A stretch of DNA of 64,000 nt from Aphelocoma coerulescens (lineage: Eukaryota > Chordata > Aves > Passeriformes > Corvidae): positions 8,889,264 to 8,953,263 of the forward strand of contig NC_091019.1 in assembly GCF_041296385.1 (NCBI RefSeq), read 5' to 3'. Below, one piece after another: positions 54,201 to 64,000 of this stretch; positions within the stretch are counted from its first letter, which is position 1; each line of letters opens with the position of its first letter. The notes beneath the pieces are model-generated. The model was not told the origin of the DNA. It ran no database searches and was given only the letters and a program-made list of their open reading frames with translations. Position numbers and translations under genes: made by a program.

Positions 54201-57200
54201 CAATCTGCTGTGTTCATTTTCTCCAGTCCACAGCAGGAAAGATGAGGGGGGAAAGAACAACATCACCCACCACTGACATTGAGCAAGGAGGTTTGGAAAG
54301 TGAAAGAGATATTTTTAGTTATTTGGCCATTTTTGCCTCATGCACAATTTTTTGTGTTCCTTCATTTCTCCCAAGAGCTTAATATACCATGGTTATTTTT
54401 TTTTCCTCTTTCAAACAGTTCAAGCTTATACACATGATACTGAATGCACAAAACACAAATGAAACACTCCTATTTAGTGTGAAATGCACATAAAAAAGCA
54501 CTTAGTGAAACAACTGAAAAGCAAACCTAAAATACTTGACAACCTTCACAAAATATTAACAATTAAGGACAACAACTTTTCTTTAAGGTAGATAAGGGAA
54601 TATTCCCTAGCTCCAATAACTAATAAAGAACAAGCAATATTCTTTGCTTGGACTGGACTTTGTAAAAAGACTGTGTTTTCCATTATATTGTTAAAGATAA
54701 GAGTATATTCTTCAAATTAGAGCTTGCAGCATGTACCTTAATCTTTCAGAAGCTACTCCAATTCCAGCTTTCTTATAGGCACTGGTTTGTGAGAGACCTT
54801 TACATTTTAGTCTAAAAATTAAGAGTTCACTTGTTGAGCTGTCATCTTCACTTTTATTACTTCTCAGGTTTCCTCCTCACACAAGCACCAACTCCAGAAG
54901 AAGAAAAGAGCAGGAGGATGATAGAAACCTAAACATCCAGCAGCTCTTACATCAGTATTTGATATATTTTTAAAACAGGAACATAGCAAGGTCTGCAGAC
55001 AATTGACTTTGCTTTAAGGAAACCAGAACTAAAAAGAACGCCTACCTCAGTTCAAATGAATAGAAGTTCAAAGTCTAACACACACATATAAATGAAATTT
55101 TACGTACAAATGTACACACTCACTACTCAGGGTAACTGCCCTACAGCCTGCATCCCCAACAGGTAACATCTGAGAGACCTCCAGGACCAGCCTCCCAGCC
55201 TCACTAGCTCTCATCTGTGACCACAGGCAGTCTTCCAGGCTTCAGTGACTGAGAAATTTTAACAGCCTTGTACTAATAGCCTAATTAACAGCCTTGTACA
55301 GCAGGAGTTTACTGCCGATGTTAATAAAAGGCAAATCACTCCCAGCTCTTGTGTTAAACCACTTCTGCTCAATGGCAATCATTAAAGAACTTTGCTCTTT
55401 AAAGTGCTCCTTCAAAAACCACAAAGAAATCACTCCAATAACAGTGGAGTAGATTTTTACATCTTGAAGTTGAGTACCGATAAGCCTGGAACCTTGGAAA
55501 TCCTGCTACAATGGGAGGCAATAACCCATGTTAACAGAGGTACTTTAAAACACTCTCAGAGTTTGCTCACTGTACCAGTACAAGCAGTGGCTCTCTGTGC
55601 ATTATATGTTGAGAACATCAATATAAGGATTTGCTTTATTCAAAGACAAATTTACAGCAGCCCTCAGAAGCTAATGATACATGCCAAAGCTATTTCAATC
55701 ACCAGTACTGATGTGCCAGCACATCTGTTTCTTCCATCTAAATGTTCAAGATGGTACCAGTCAGAGGTCACAGTTTGCTGCAAATTACCCACAGAGGATT
55801 CAGCTAATTTTGCCTATAAGCTGTTTAACTTTCATCATTGCATTTAAATTTTTGATCATTCATTTTCTAAATAATTCCCTGATTGTATTTAAACTTAGCA
55901 ATTCCTTAAGGAGGCCCAGACAGTTCAAAAAAATTTTTAAAAAGCTACAATAGTCCCAGAAATTCCTGAAGTTCACAAGAAACCATACCTCACTTTCAAG
56001 AAAACCAGAACAGTTTCTAAAGGTAAAGATGGCATAGAAAAATACAACTCGTCATTCAGCAAGTATCTGAAGTATACAAAGCAGTATGTTTAAAGATTCT
56101 TCAGCACAATCAGATATGCCCAGAAGAGCTCTTATACATTCTTAACTCTAAACATTCATGGAAGAAAAACATATTCAGTGTATTTAAGTCTGTATTGTAT
56201 AAGAGAAAATACATCAATTTCTTCCATTCCCATTCTGACTAATCCCATATTTTAACACAGACTAAATCTGAGGGCTAATCCCCTTTAGCCCCTTAACAAC
56301 AGCAAAGCAGGAAACTAGAAAATCTCTGAAGACAAGCCATTAAAAGTTGCTTAGCTAAAAAGACACCTACCACGGTTAGGGGTGCATACTACATATAAAA
56401 CCATTTAAAGCTTCTTAACTTCATCTAGTCATTGCTGTTGATGAACACCTTCCATGGCCTCCCAGATGCTATTGTCCCTACAGTATCGTCCAAACTCTAT
56501 AATGCAGAATAACAAAATTATCAATGGGAGCTCTAAGGCACTCTTCAAGAAGAAAATAGCAGAAATAGAACAGAACTGTATTTTTTTATAGAAGATTATG
56601 TTTGCATTGTTCTCTCCAAATTCAGGGATCTTCCCTTCTGACACATTTTGCATTTATGGTTTACGTTACTGAAACCGTCACCAACATGAACTATGGCTTA
56701 AAACTGGGCAGTTTCATTACCAGCAGAATGCTTCTAGATTTGATTTTTTTAAAAAAGTACAGATATTAACTTGATGTGTATAAGGAATCCTTCCTAAAAT
56801 ACAAAAAAGCTAGAAATGCAAGACTGTAGCTGATACGTGCTACAGCACATATTTTAAATGTGTTCTGATGGAAATATGCCACTATTCTCTGTCCCCATGC
56901 TTTTACCATACATTTTTACCCTGCACAGCATGAGTCTGCTCTCATTACTTTCAGTTCTACATTAGGACCGTAGTCTTTCCTGCCTGGGCCAAGATGATTC
57001 CCCCTCCCAGAAAATATTATCCCATCCCAGTTCAGCACATTCATGCCTCCTGCCTTATCCTGCCTCAAGCCTGCTCCAGCCTCCTAAGATAGGAAAGCGA
57101 CTGAAAAACTGGTTATGATCCTGCTGTGAGCAGACTGGGCTGTTCAGGGAGCCAGAACTGCCATTAGGTACTGCAGAAAATGACTGCTGACCACATGCAT

Positions 57201-60200
57201 GAAGACACCCCTGCAGCCCAGGTGAACACCCACACAAGAAAGTCAGGAGCTATCACAGCTGAGTATCACACTGGCATGATCCCAAATCCCACAATTTGGT
57301 AATCTGGCAGAAGAGCTAAGATGCAGCGCTTTGAACTGTTGCTGCAGAATGCTCTAATATTCCCTGCATGTGGACATGTGTGCACATGTGCTGGGACAGT
57401 AGAACTACAATTATAATAAATCATACGCAATACATTAGCAGACATTGACAGCCTTTCAAAAGACTCCTGGATTTGATGGCAAGTGCACAGTGGCAACTAG
57501 GTTTTTGGGTTTTTAATTCAAGTGAAATAAAGTTTTCCTTTGTAAAGCACCTGGAAGTCTTTGTTTAAATAGTGTAATTCCAATATTTGTCATACACTGG
57601 GGATTGTACTAGACTATTCTGTGCTATGACTTAAAATTCTTACATAGCTGGGTTTCTGTGGTCAATCAGAGCAACCTTAAAAATTGCCGTAGTTTACAGA
57701 CCCATTTTACCAATCCCCAGATTCTGAGTCAAAGCTCAGAATAAACAGTGTTACCAAAATAAGTCATCACAGTCAAATACACCAAAGCATTTAAAGGAGT
57801 GACTTTCTTTAATGGCTTCCCAGTTGCTCCCAGGGAGCAGCTTCGCACATGTTGCTGAGCAGCACACTGCTGTGCTACTCTGCCTCTGGTTGTCTGTATG
57901 ACCCTTGGATTGCCCATAAACCTCACCAACACCATTTCCAGATCTAAAATACAAAGTACACCACTTCACGGCCTTGTAATAACGAAAACATGTTGTTGAT
58001 GCTTTGCATTAGTCGAAACGCATCAGGACTATTGTTTACATTTGTGAAGCTCTTTGTCAGGGTTTTCTGCTACCAAATAAGGCGGGCACAAGCTGGACAA
58101 ACAGTGGCTTCTCCCTTGGCAGAGCCGTTCCACAGTCCCACCTATCACAGCATCTTGCAATGTGAGCATACATCCTGCCAGATAAACTTTTCTGGGGTGC
58201 TACATAGCAAGCTTCCACTCAGTAAAACTCCTTAATTTTACTAAACTTCACCTCCATATAAAGAACCCTATTATAACTCTCTTTTGGAGGCCAGAGCTGG
58301 GAAAAATATTCTGTGCAAACAGAAAATAAAGAGTTGCCATTTAGTATTCTGAACCAGGCTGGCTACTCACCAGCTGTAATATAAACACTACAGATCATGA
58401 AGCTCCTATAACCAACTTCTTTATTTCCACTGAGGTATGTTTACTCAGCTTGTTAATACAGACCACATTGTGGCAACTGTCTTCCTATGAAGCTAAACAC
58501 TGGAGCACATTAAGAAAAAAAAGCAGTTGTAAAGGAGTTTCAAATGAAATTATTATCAATATACTGTAAAGTTTTATGAGGAAGTAATTTGTGCCTTCAC
58601 CAAAAAAAAAAATGCCCCTGCACCATACTTCAGAGCAAACTGGGAAATTGCCAAAAGAGGGTCAGTTCAGTAATGTTTAAACTTGCAGGTTTGGGTTGGA
58701 GATTATATAAAAGAGTAGAAGCAGATTTTCTAACATATTCTGCAATGAGTAATTTGTTTTAAAAGAAGCTCACAGCAACTTGGGAGTTTTGAATCCACAC
58801 AAATTTCTTAGGGAGGGGAATAAATCACTTTTTATGTTTTTTTAATACAATAAAGCAGGATGCTGATACTTAAGTTTCCAAGTTGAGACGCAAAATTCAG
58901 AGGATCCCTCTTATATTCCTTTGCCAAAAGGTGCTATCTGCATTACTAGAGGACATGCATAATCAGTGTAATTATGAATGAGTAATGCTAACAAAGTTTT
59001 CCTGAAATTCATTGAAGTCACAGAAATGCATTCTGGTGTAGTAAACAAACTGCACAGAAAAAATGCTTTACATTTCTCACTACACTTGTCTCAAAACCCA
59101 ATTTATTCTCAAATTCCTGCCCATTCTAACAAATTACAGTGGTCTTGCAATGCAGACAGATATCATTCTCAGGAACAGAGAGGGAAAAACCAAAGGCTGA
59201 TTCACATCAGTGGATGGAAAAAAAGCCCATGATAAAATCTTCCTGAGCTTCAGATTAGCTCAGTTGGTTAAATAACACCAAGGTCATGAGTTCAATCCCT
59301 ATGTGGACCATTCACTTGAGAACTGGATTCAATGATCCTTTCAACTCAGAATTGTCTGTGATTCTGATACCAGTGACTTCCAGACTGGCTTTGCCCACCA
59401 TATTTCCAACAATTATCTAGAAATCACGGCTTGGTTTTCCACAGAAAAAGAAGTAACAAGCAGGTTGCTACTACTTACTAACCTAATTTCCTCCTTTTTC
59501 ACCATCCTAAACTTGATACAGTTTATCATTTGCTCTTGAACAACGAAGCTCCTAGAAAGGGAAATCTCACCATGTTTTAAATTGTTAGTATTATATTTTA
59601 ATTGTAAGGATGTTTTAGTCAAGTGGTTCAATTATTACATTATACAATCTAACATAATCATCCTACTATTTTTTTCAAAACTAAAATGTTTGCTTTTTTA
59701 AAAATGGCTCTAACATAATCGTCTTTCCAAAAATATATTAAAAAAATATGAAATTAAAAAAAAAGACGGATGATGGCTTAATTTATACATTCATTATTTT
59801 TCCCTTAAATTTTGTTCCTTCCCTTTTGCATGTAAAACTACCATCAAATTATCATCTCCAGCAACTGGAGATTTACTATTTTAAACTTTAATTAGAGAAC
59901 AAACATTACTGTCAATATGTAGAGAAAAAAGAATGTTCACTGAAAATGAAATAGATGATTTGTAGACAAACATTTTTACTAAAGCAGTTTCTCTTTTTGG
60001 CATCAAAGAAATGCTGGAAGCCAGGAAGAAGTTTTTGGTTTGTTTTAAATAATTACTAAAGGTTTATTCATACCATGCAATTTGAAGGGCTTTTATTACA
60101 ATGCATAGTATTTGCACCAAGACCAAGGTATTTTCTTTTCTACACACACGCTAAAAAAAGAGTGAAACATGGACTAAATTAAATTCACTGCTTACTGGAA

Positions 60201-62715
60201 AATCCAAGCAGCTATGAGAAGTAGGGCCAAGATCCAAGCTTAGGAAATGCAGAAAAGCACCTTTGCAAAAGCTGTGCAGTAGTTTGCAAATCTATTTTGC
60301 AAAACTAATTTTTTTCCAAAAATCCATAATCTGATACAACACCGAAAGAAACAGCATCTTGGGCCAGAAACCTGAATTTTGGCACAGAGAGAATAGATAA
60401 TTTATCCTCTCTCTCTCTGGAGGTAAGTGGGAAGGCGGAAAAATTTTGCAGCCCTTCCCACCTCCTCCTCCTCCCCACAGTGATAGGCATCTACCACCTT
60501 GAGAGCTGTATTTATTAAGGTCTGATTAAGATGCTTTATAAAACATAGTAAGCCATGAGACAGTATAAACACATATGAAATACCTAGTGTGCAACTAGCA
60601 ATAATGGCTGAGGTATTCATAACTGTGTGTGAGATTTCAACATCTTCCTGTAAAACCAGTACCATGCAGGTCTCAAGTAATACTTCTTCACAGAAACCCC
60701 TTTTCCTCCTCTGGATACAAAAGACCTGGGCATCATTCATTTTTGCACAACATTTCAGAATTGCTTAAATACCTCAGGATGTGAAAGAGGAATTACAGTT
60801 TAACTACACACCACTGCATTCATACAGCAATCTAGTACCTGCTGTTTGAGTTTTGAAAGAGCTTGCATTTGGGTCACTCCAGCAAAGACGACAAATAAAA
60901 TTCCTTATGAATTTTAATTGTGAAACTTTGTTTCAGTTGCAATTGCACTTTCAGAAACTCCAGGTACAATATTACACATATGTTATTGTACTTCATAACT
61001 CTATAGAATGAAGCGAAGGGGTACAGAGTGACTGAAAGTGGATCTTGGAGAACAATCAAAAATCAAAAGCAAAGTAAGGAAACTTACAAGGACTGCAAGC
61101 CACTTAATCCTCTGATGGCCTCATTAGGTACGGTCTTCAGCTGATTGTTCTGTAGGGTTCTGTAAAAATCCACGGTGTTAATAAAGTAGAATTTGACGAT
61201 CACCTTTATCAGTGGTAGAGGTAACAGAAAAGCCCATAGTCCTGTTATGGTTTCCCAGATTTCTAGTGTACGTAAAAGCATGTAGAATTATCAAGACCAG
61301 ATACCCAAAGGCAACAATGAAACAAGAAAATGGTCTATTTCAGTTTTATTTACAACTCATTCCTTAACAGCATTAATTCGCAGAGAACAATCTCTGACAC
61401 AATATGCTGAGATTTTCTTGGGAACTCGATGAAGAGGTTAAACAATGTAACACTAGGACAAATTTGCTACAAGAGATGATTTTTTCTGTTTTCTTGTGGA
61501 ATTATCTTATACATGCTAGAAAACACACAAACCTCTAATGTTTCCTAAAATCACATCAATACACAGTGCATTAACAATCTAATTTACAAGGTGTGCTCAC
61601 ATCAAAAGCACATTTGGGCAAGCTGAATTAAGCTATACTGTTGTCAGTTTCTTCAAAATTCTCTTATAGGACAATGTAGGTCATTGAGTTCTTTCATAAA
61701 GAGAATGTAAATAACCTTATATGGTTTTGGTGCATACTAGGGTAAAAATTCAAGTAGACAAGAAAGTTAACTGTTAATTAAGACCCAAGTCTCAAATTTT
61801 CCCAAGAACTGCTGGAATTTCAGGTGCCTCTGGTGCTGAGTATTGCAATGCATATGCCTTCAAGAGCTTTGACATTTTGCATTCAATTTACAAAATATCG
61901 TATTAAATAGTCCTGCAGATGGGCAGTTCCCTAATCTGCACCCTGTTTATAATGCCTCTGTTTTTCTCTTTAAAACCTCAAGGTCTGCTATTTTTTTAAA
62001 GTATGTCTTTAATTAACTACCTATTACCCTGCTGGCATTTGGAAATATTTACATCATCAGAAATGCTACAGTTTTTGAATAGAGGATTTTATAACCCCAA
62101 ACAACAAGGAAGCTTTTTTTATCCTTAGCTATGGAAAAATAATTGCCAAAAAAATTCTTATCTCAGAAAGAAAAATAAAAGATTTTTTTAATAGTAAGCC
62201 ATTTTCACTTAGAGAAGCATCAAACTATAGCAACTTTTTCTATCACCAGTAGGGAATAATTCAGTGTATTAAATCTCTAAGCACTAGTACTACCTGATAA
62301 CGTCAGGGCACCTGACAGTATGCTGGAAGGGGTGGAGAAAAACAAAAGCTTACATGTCCTTTTTAGGATTTTTCCTCTGATTCTTCTGCTATAAGATACA
62401 CTTCAGAAACAAGTAAGTGTTCTAATAAAATGCAATAATTATAGTTTAGTCAAGTTCATCACTGTCATCTTAACCATATCCAACAGGTTTTGTAAGGAAA
62501 AAAAAAAAAGAAAATAAGTAAGAGAGCTATACTTTAGGAGGACAGAGGGCAAAAAAAATTCCCTCCAGCCTACCAGTAAACAGTCTGGTGTGCACTAAGA
62601 AAGCATACAACCAGCTATGAAGCTCTAAAACCCAATTACTTACAGAACTTTGAGTTCTTTCAAACCGGACAAGGCCTTTGGATGGATAAAACTAAGGTCA
62701 TTGCCAGCCAGTCGC
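37979..62715 (-). CDS. LGR4: LGR4, leucine-rich repeat G-protein-coupled receptor 4 (exons 3-18; 5' end outside window)
   Basis: LGR4 is a plasma-membrane receptor for R-spondins that raises Wnt/beta-catenin signalling by restraining the ligases ZNRF3 and RNF43. Sixteen exons join without any phase conflict into 864 residues plus stop. Human LGR4 has 951 residues, so about 87 residues (signal peptide, N-terminal cap and first repeat) from exons 1-2 are missing beyond 64,000. Exons 3-15 encode leucine-rich repeats, mostly one per 72-nt exon, each split inside the final Leu/Ile codon. Exons 16-17 form the Cys-containing hinge. Exon 18 holds all seven membrane helices and the cytoplasmic tail. 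The tail end [16 protein letters not shown] and the hinge [16 protein letters not shown] are LGR4-specific and exclude LGR5 and LGR6. No frameshift or early stop is seen. Confidence 0.98.
39256..42251 (-). other. LGR4 intron 17
   Basis: A 3.0-kb phase-1 intron with no gene or named repeat recognised. Confidence 0.8.
42252..42326 (-). CDS. LGR4: LGR4 exon 17 (hinge)
   Basis: The acceptor is CTTCTACAG|CTGATG and the donor CAACAG|GTAAAT. The exon is 75 nt. It encodes the acidic linker before helix 1, ending ITHCTPATG, which matches human IIHCTPSTG. The central part ([14 protein letters not shown]) is less conserved, as in other species. Confidence 0.95.
42882..43003 (-). CDS. LGR4: LGR4 exon 16 (C-terminal LRR cap and hinge)
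   Basis: The acceptor is CCTGTATTTCAG|GTCACT and the donor GAGAAGG|GTAAAT. The exon is 122 nt; it enters with one base and leaves with one, so it changes the intron phase between the repeat block and the hinge. It encodes [19 protein letters not shown], the Cys-rich cap unique to LGR4, followed by a variable linker. Confidence 0.97.
44137..44262 (-). CDS. LGR4: LGR4 exon 15 (last repeats)
   Basis: The acceptor is CATTCCAG|AGACCT and the donor AGCTCCG|GTATGT. The exon is 126 nt: [20 protein letters not shown], then [20 protein letters not shown]. It joins exon 16 through an Arg codon (CG|G) to give LRSLSVPY. Confidence 0.95.
44560..44631 (-). CDS. LGR4: LGR4 exon 14 (one LRR)
   Basis: A 72-nt exon with acceptor TCATTGCAG and donor GTAAGT. 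It encodes one repeat, [20 protein letters not shown] followed by LLNL, with the final Leu codon shared with exon 15. Confidence 0.95.
45482..45553 (-). CDS. LGR4: LGR4 exon 13 (one LRR)
   Basis: A 72-nt exon with acceptor CCCTTTGCAG and donor GTAAGT. It encodes [20 protein letters not shown] then LRVL. Human has SLQRNQIYQIKEGTFQGL at this position. Confidence 0.95.
46186..46251 (-). CDS. LGR4: LGR4 exon 12 (short LRR)
   Basis: A 66-nt exon with donor GTAAGT and acceptor TGTTTTGAAG, a weaker AAG acceptor. It encodes [20 protein letters not shown], then E and a shared Ile codon. The repeat is two residues shorter than the standard, as in human. Confidence 0.94.
47366..47437 (-). CDS. LGR4: LGR4 exon 11 (one LRR)
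   Basis: A 72-nt exon. The true acceptor is TTTTCCCCACAG|AACTCT; a second CAG 15 nt further in is inside the exon. It encodes [20 protein letters not shown] then LRTL. Donor GTAAGT. Confidence 0.94.
47701..47766. repeat. 33-bp tandem duplication (two units)
   Basis: The unit GAAAACTGTATCATTACATT... at 47701 recurs at 47734 with one C-to-T change over the first 29 bases and differs only at the end. It lies in LGR4 intron 10, about 100 bp upstream in window coordinates from exon 10. Confidence 0.93.
47864..47932 (-). CDS. LGR4: LGR4 exon 10 (short LRR)
   Basis: A 69-nt exon with acceptor TTTTTTTTAG|CGTCAT and donor GTAAGT. It encodes [20 protein letters not shown] then ES and a shared Leu codon. 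NLT is an N-glycosylation sequon. Confidence 0.95.
48600..48671 (-). CDS. LGR4: LGR4 exon 9 (one LRR)
   Basis: A 72-nt exon with acceptor ATTTCCCAG and donor GTAAGT. It encodes [20 protein letters not shown] then LHSL, nearly identical to human. NLS is a possible glycosylation sequon. Confidence 0.96.
48758..48829 (-). CDS. LGR4: LGR4 exon 8 (one LRR)
   Basis: A 72-nt exon separated from exon 9 by only 86 nt, the shortest intron of the gene. It encodes [20 protein letters not shown] then LRTI. Acceptor ATCTTTAG, donor GTAAGT. Confidence 0.96.
49416..49484 (-). CDS. LGR4: LGR4 exon 7 (short LRR)
   Basis: A 69-nt exon with acceptor TTCTTCTAG and donor GTGAGT. It encodes [20 protein letters not shown] then KE and a shared Leu codon. 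Confidence 0.96.
50897..50968 (-). CDS. LGR4: LGR4 exon 6 (one LRR)
   Basis: A 72-nt exon with acceptor GCTTTTCAG and donor GTAAGT. It encodes [20 protein letters not shown] then LETL. Confidence 0.96.
51621..51836 (-). CDS. LGR4: LGR4 exon 5 (three LRRs in one exon)
   Basis: A 216-nt exon, exactly three times the standard 72 nt. It encodes three consecutive repeats: [20 protein letters not shown].., [20 protein letters not shown].., and [20 protein letters not shown]... Acceptor TTTTAATATAG, donor GTGAGT. This part of the ectodomain is in the R-spondin-binding region in human LGR4. Confidence 0.97.
52553..52670 (+). mobile_element. Possible ERV LTR fragment
   Basis: The sequence starting TGTCCTGGTTCCAGCCACGA, with CAGGGTTAATTTTTGCAG and then GGACATATCTAGG, resembles the 5' end of a common avian LTR, which opens TGTCCTGGTT and soon has GGGTTAATTTT. 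I cannot find a matching 3' end or target duplication, so this is either a truncated copy or a chance match. Confidence 0.4.
59250..59369 (+). mobile_element. tRNA-derived SINE, TguSINE1-like, anticodon region deleted
   Basis: The head ATTAGCTCAGTTGG (59254-59267) is a Pol III A box and AGTTCAATCCC (59289-59299) a B box, both in tRNA-Ile-like context ending TGGACCA. The tail TTCACTTGAGAACTGGATTC, then GATCCTTTCAACTCAGAATT and TGTGATTCTGAT, is the CR1-like 3' end of the songbird SINE. Compared with a tRNA-Ile, about a dozen bases covering the anticodon arm are missing between GTTGGTTA and AATAACACCAAGG. About ten bases are also missing before CTTTCAACTC. It lies in LGR4 intron 4, antisense to the gene. 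Confidence 0.75.
61088..61159 (-). CDS. LGR4: LGR4 exon 4 (one LRR)
   Basis: A 72-nt exon with acceptor GATTTTTACAG and donor GTAAGT. It encodes [20 protein letters not shown] then LQSL; human has [20 protein letters not shown]. Confidence 0.97.
61160..62643 (-). other. LGR4 intron 3
   Basis: A 1.5-kb phase-2 intron with no other feature recognised. Confidence 0.8.
62644..62715 (-). CDS. LGR4: LGR4 exon 3 (one LRR), first exon in window
   Basis: A 72-nt exon with acceptor TTTTTTTCCAG|GCGACT and donor GTAAGT. It encodes [20 protein letters not shown] then LKVL, almost identical to human [20 protein letters not shown]. Confidence 0.97.
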
Positions 62716-64000
62716 CTGGAAAAAAATTGCAATAATAATTTCAGTCACAAAATACAGTACTTCTACAACCACCTAACTAGGAAAATCACTCCTATATGGA
62801 ATTTTGCAAGCAATTATGCATTTTGCATTCAATTATGCTACATTCACAATCTTTCAAGTTTGCAGTTATTTTACTTATTGTACATTTATAACAATGAGAA
62901 TGCATTACTCAGCCTCTTCTGCAAATGTGCTAGAAAAAACATACCCTAGAATGATAAAGAACCTTCTTATGGTATTAGGTTTGAGAGTGCACTTACCAAC
63001 ACAATCCTCTGGCTTTCAGCATTGCTCCACTGAAACACATGCTCTGGTACCCACATATTTTTAACCTATACAGCAGTTTCTAAAGCAAGTATGAAGTTAA
63101 AATAAAAATAGCTAGATGCTACAGCAAAGCAGCAGAAGTCTCTATGGGAATCCCACATATGAAAACAATATTCACAAGCAAGTGGTATGTTCACTCAGTG
63201 CTGACAGTTGACAGGACACTTGCTGATATGACCAAGACATAATATTGGTAATATTTCATTTTTTGGTCAGCTATTTGCAGGAACTTTTCAGGAAAGGAAA
63301 TTCTTTTGGGGCAGAGAGAAATAGAACAGCCATACACACTCACTCTCAAAATGTGGTTGGTTAAATTTGGACTGCTAGACATTTACAGAAAGTAAATTAT
63401 GAAAATCACCATGATATTAAAAGTAATAAAGACAGGAGATGCTGCAGAATACAAAGCAGGAAAGCAGAAACAGCAGTCAAAACAGCTGCTTCCGAACAGC
63501 ACATTCCCCCTTTCCCCACTCTTTTTTTTTCTTTAACGTTTTACCTCTCCCCTGACCAGCAGATCCTGTGCAGTCCAGCCTTGGTTGAGCTGCTAATAGC
63601 TGTATTTTATCAAGGGTAAAGACAATAATGCAAAACACCTGGTAATCCATAACTCACAAAAGATGCTGAAATTTTAGCCACAGTATTTGCTTTCAGACTT
63701 GGTTTCATATCCAAGCTAAGCAAAAGCAATGTTGGACAAGGTTGTGCAATGAAATCATCCATGGAAATACTATGTATAATCCAGTAAGTGGTAATAATTA
63801 AAAAACAATCAATGTGCTTTAACAAAGGTTACATAATATCGAAACCCACCTCTGCTGTTACAGGGCACTGTGAAGCAAGCCAGACACAGTAAAGGGAAAA
63901 TATTATTTCAAAGAGGCAAACAAAGGAAATAACAAGAGCAACATCTAAAGTATCAGCTTGCCAGAACATAGCAATGTTATTACATTTTTATCTTCTTCTC
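62716..64000 (-). other. LGR4 intron 2 (partial)
   Basis: I searched this stretch for exon 2, which in human reads DISMNNITQLPEDAF, and did not find it. It must lie beyond the window edge, as must exon 1 and the LGR4 promoter. Confidence 0.75.

Larger units (their letters stand above)
51837..61087 (-). other. LGR4 intron 4 (9.25 kb)
   Basis: The longest fully included LGR4 intron. It contains a possible LTR fragment (52553-52670), a G/T-rich run near 53,780-53,840, and the SINE near 59,250. Open frames up to 151 codons (plus strand, 55392-55847, starting at TTG) look like chance. Confidence 0.75.

Noticed and set aside
55392..55847. A 151-codon plus-strand open frame in LGR4 intron 4
   Set aside because: It starts at TTG, has no recognised motif and lacks any promoter or splice context.
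59250..59300. A functional tRNA-Ile gene
   Set aside because: The anticodon arm is missing and a CR1-like tail follows, so this is a SINE head.
63191..63382. Possible LGR4 exon 2
   Set aside because: The translation has no leucine-rich repeat pattern and no match to the expected DISMNNIT segment, and there are no splice sites in the needed phase.
1..64000. CRISPR arrays, operons, toxin-antitoxin or phage-like systems
   Set aside because: The window is vertebrate nuclear DNA with spliced genes; no regularly spaced repeats or compact gene clusters are present.

Overview
This is vertebrate nuclear DNA, almost certainly from a songbird (passerine). It is AT-rich and gene-sparse, with short exons in long introns, GT-AG splice sites, and one CpG-dense block at about 29.15-29.83 kb. 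Four repeats point to a bird: the 3' part of a CR1 LINE (6.68-7.66 kb), two solo LTRs of avian endogenous-retrovirus type (15.80-16.97 kb and 17.60-17.93 kb), and a tRNA-derived SINE with a CR1-like tail (about 59.25-59.37 kb). The SINE resembles the songbird family TguSINE1. All family assignments are from memory; no search was run.

Two protein-coding genes lie in tandem on the minus strand. LGR4 runs from beyond the right edge to 37,979 (stop codon). Its exons 3-18 can be placed to the base, and exons 1-2 lie outside the window. CCDC34 runs from 29,435 (start codon in the CpG island) to 8,015 (stop codon) in six exons that join into one 945-nt reading frame of 314 codons plus stop. The order and orientation CCDC34-LGR4 match human 11p14.1. 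Neither gene is represented in full by a single open reading frame; I built the models exon by exon from splice sites, phase continuity and remembered homology.

Layout: 1-6.67 kb is intergenic with no gene recognised. 6.68-7.66 kb is CR1. 7.76-29.44 kb is CCDC34 (intron 3 is 12.7 kb and holds both solo LTRs). 29.15-29.83 kb is the CpG-island promoter. About 29.9-36.3 kb is intergenic with a (TA)n(TG)n microsatellite. About 36.3-37.98 kb is the probable LGR4 3' UTR. 37.98-62.72 kb holds LGR4 exons 18 to 3, with a 9.25-kb intron 4 that carries the SINE and a possible LTR fragment. 62.72-64 kb is intron 2.

The two genes are not known to work together. LGR4 is a seven-transmembrane R-spondin receptor that strengthens Wnt signalling. 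CCDC34 is a small coiled-coil protein linked to sperm flagellum and cilium biogenesis. I found no prokaryotic-type system, CRISPR array, or clearly novel gene. The most interesting observations are the one-module-per-exon repeat in CCDC34, its short N-terminus compared with human, the SINE that has lost its anticodon region, and two small tandem duplications close to exons.
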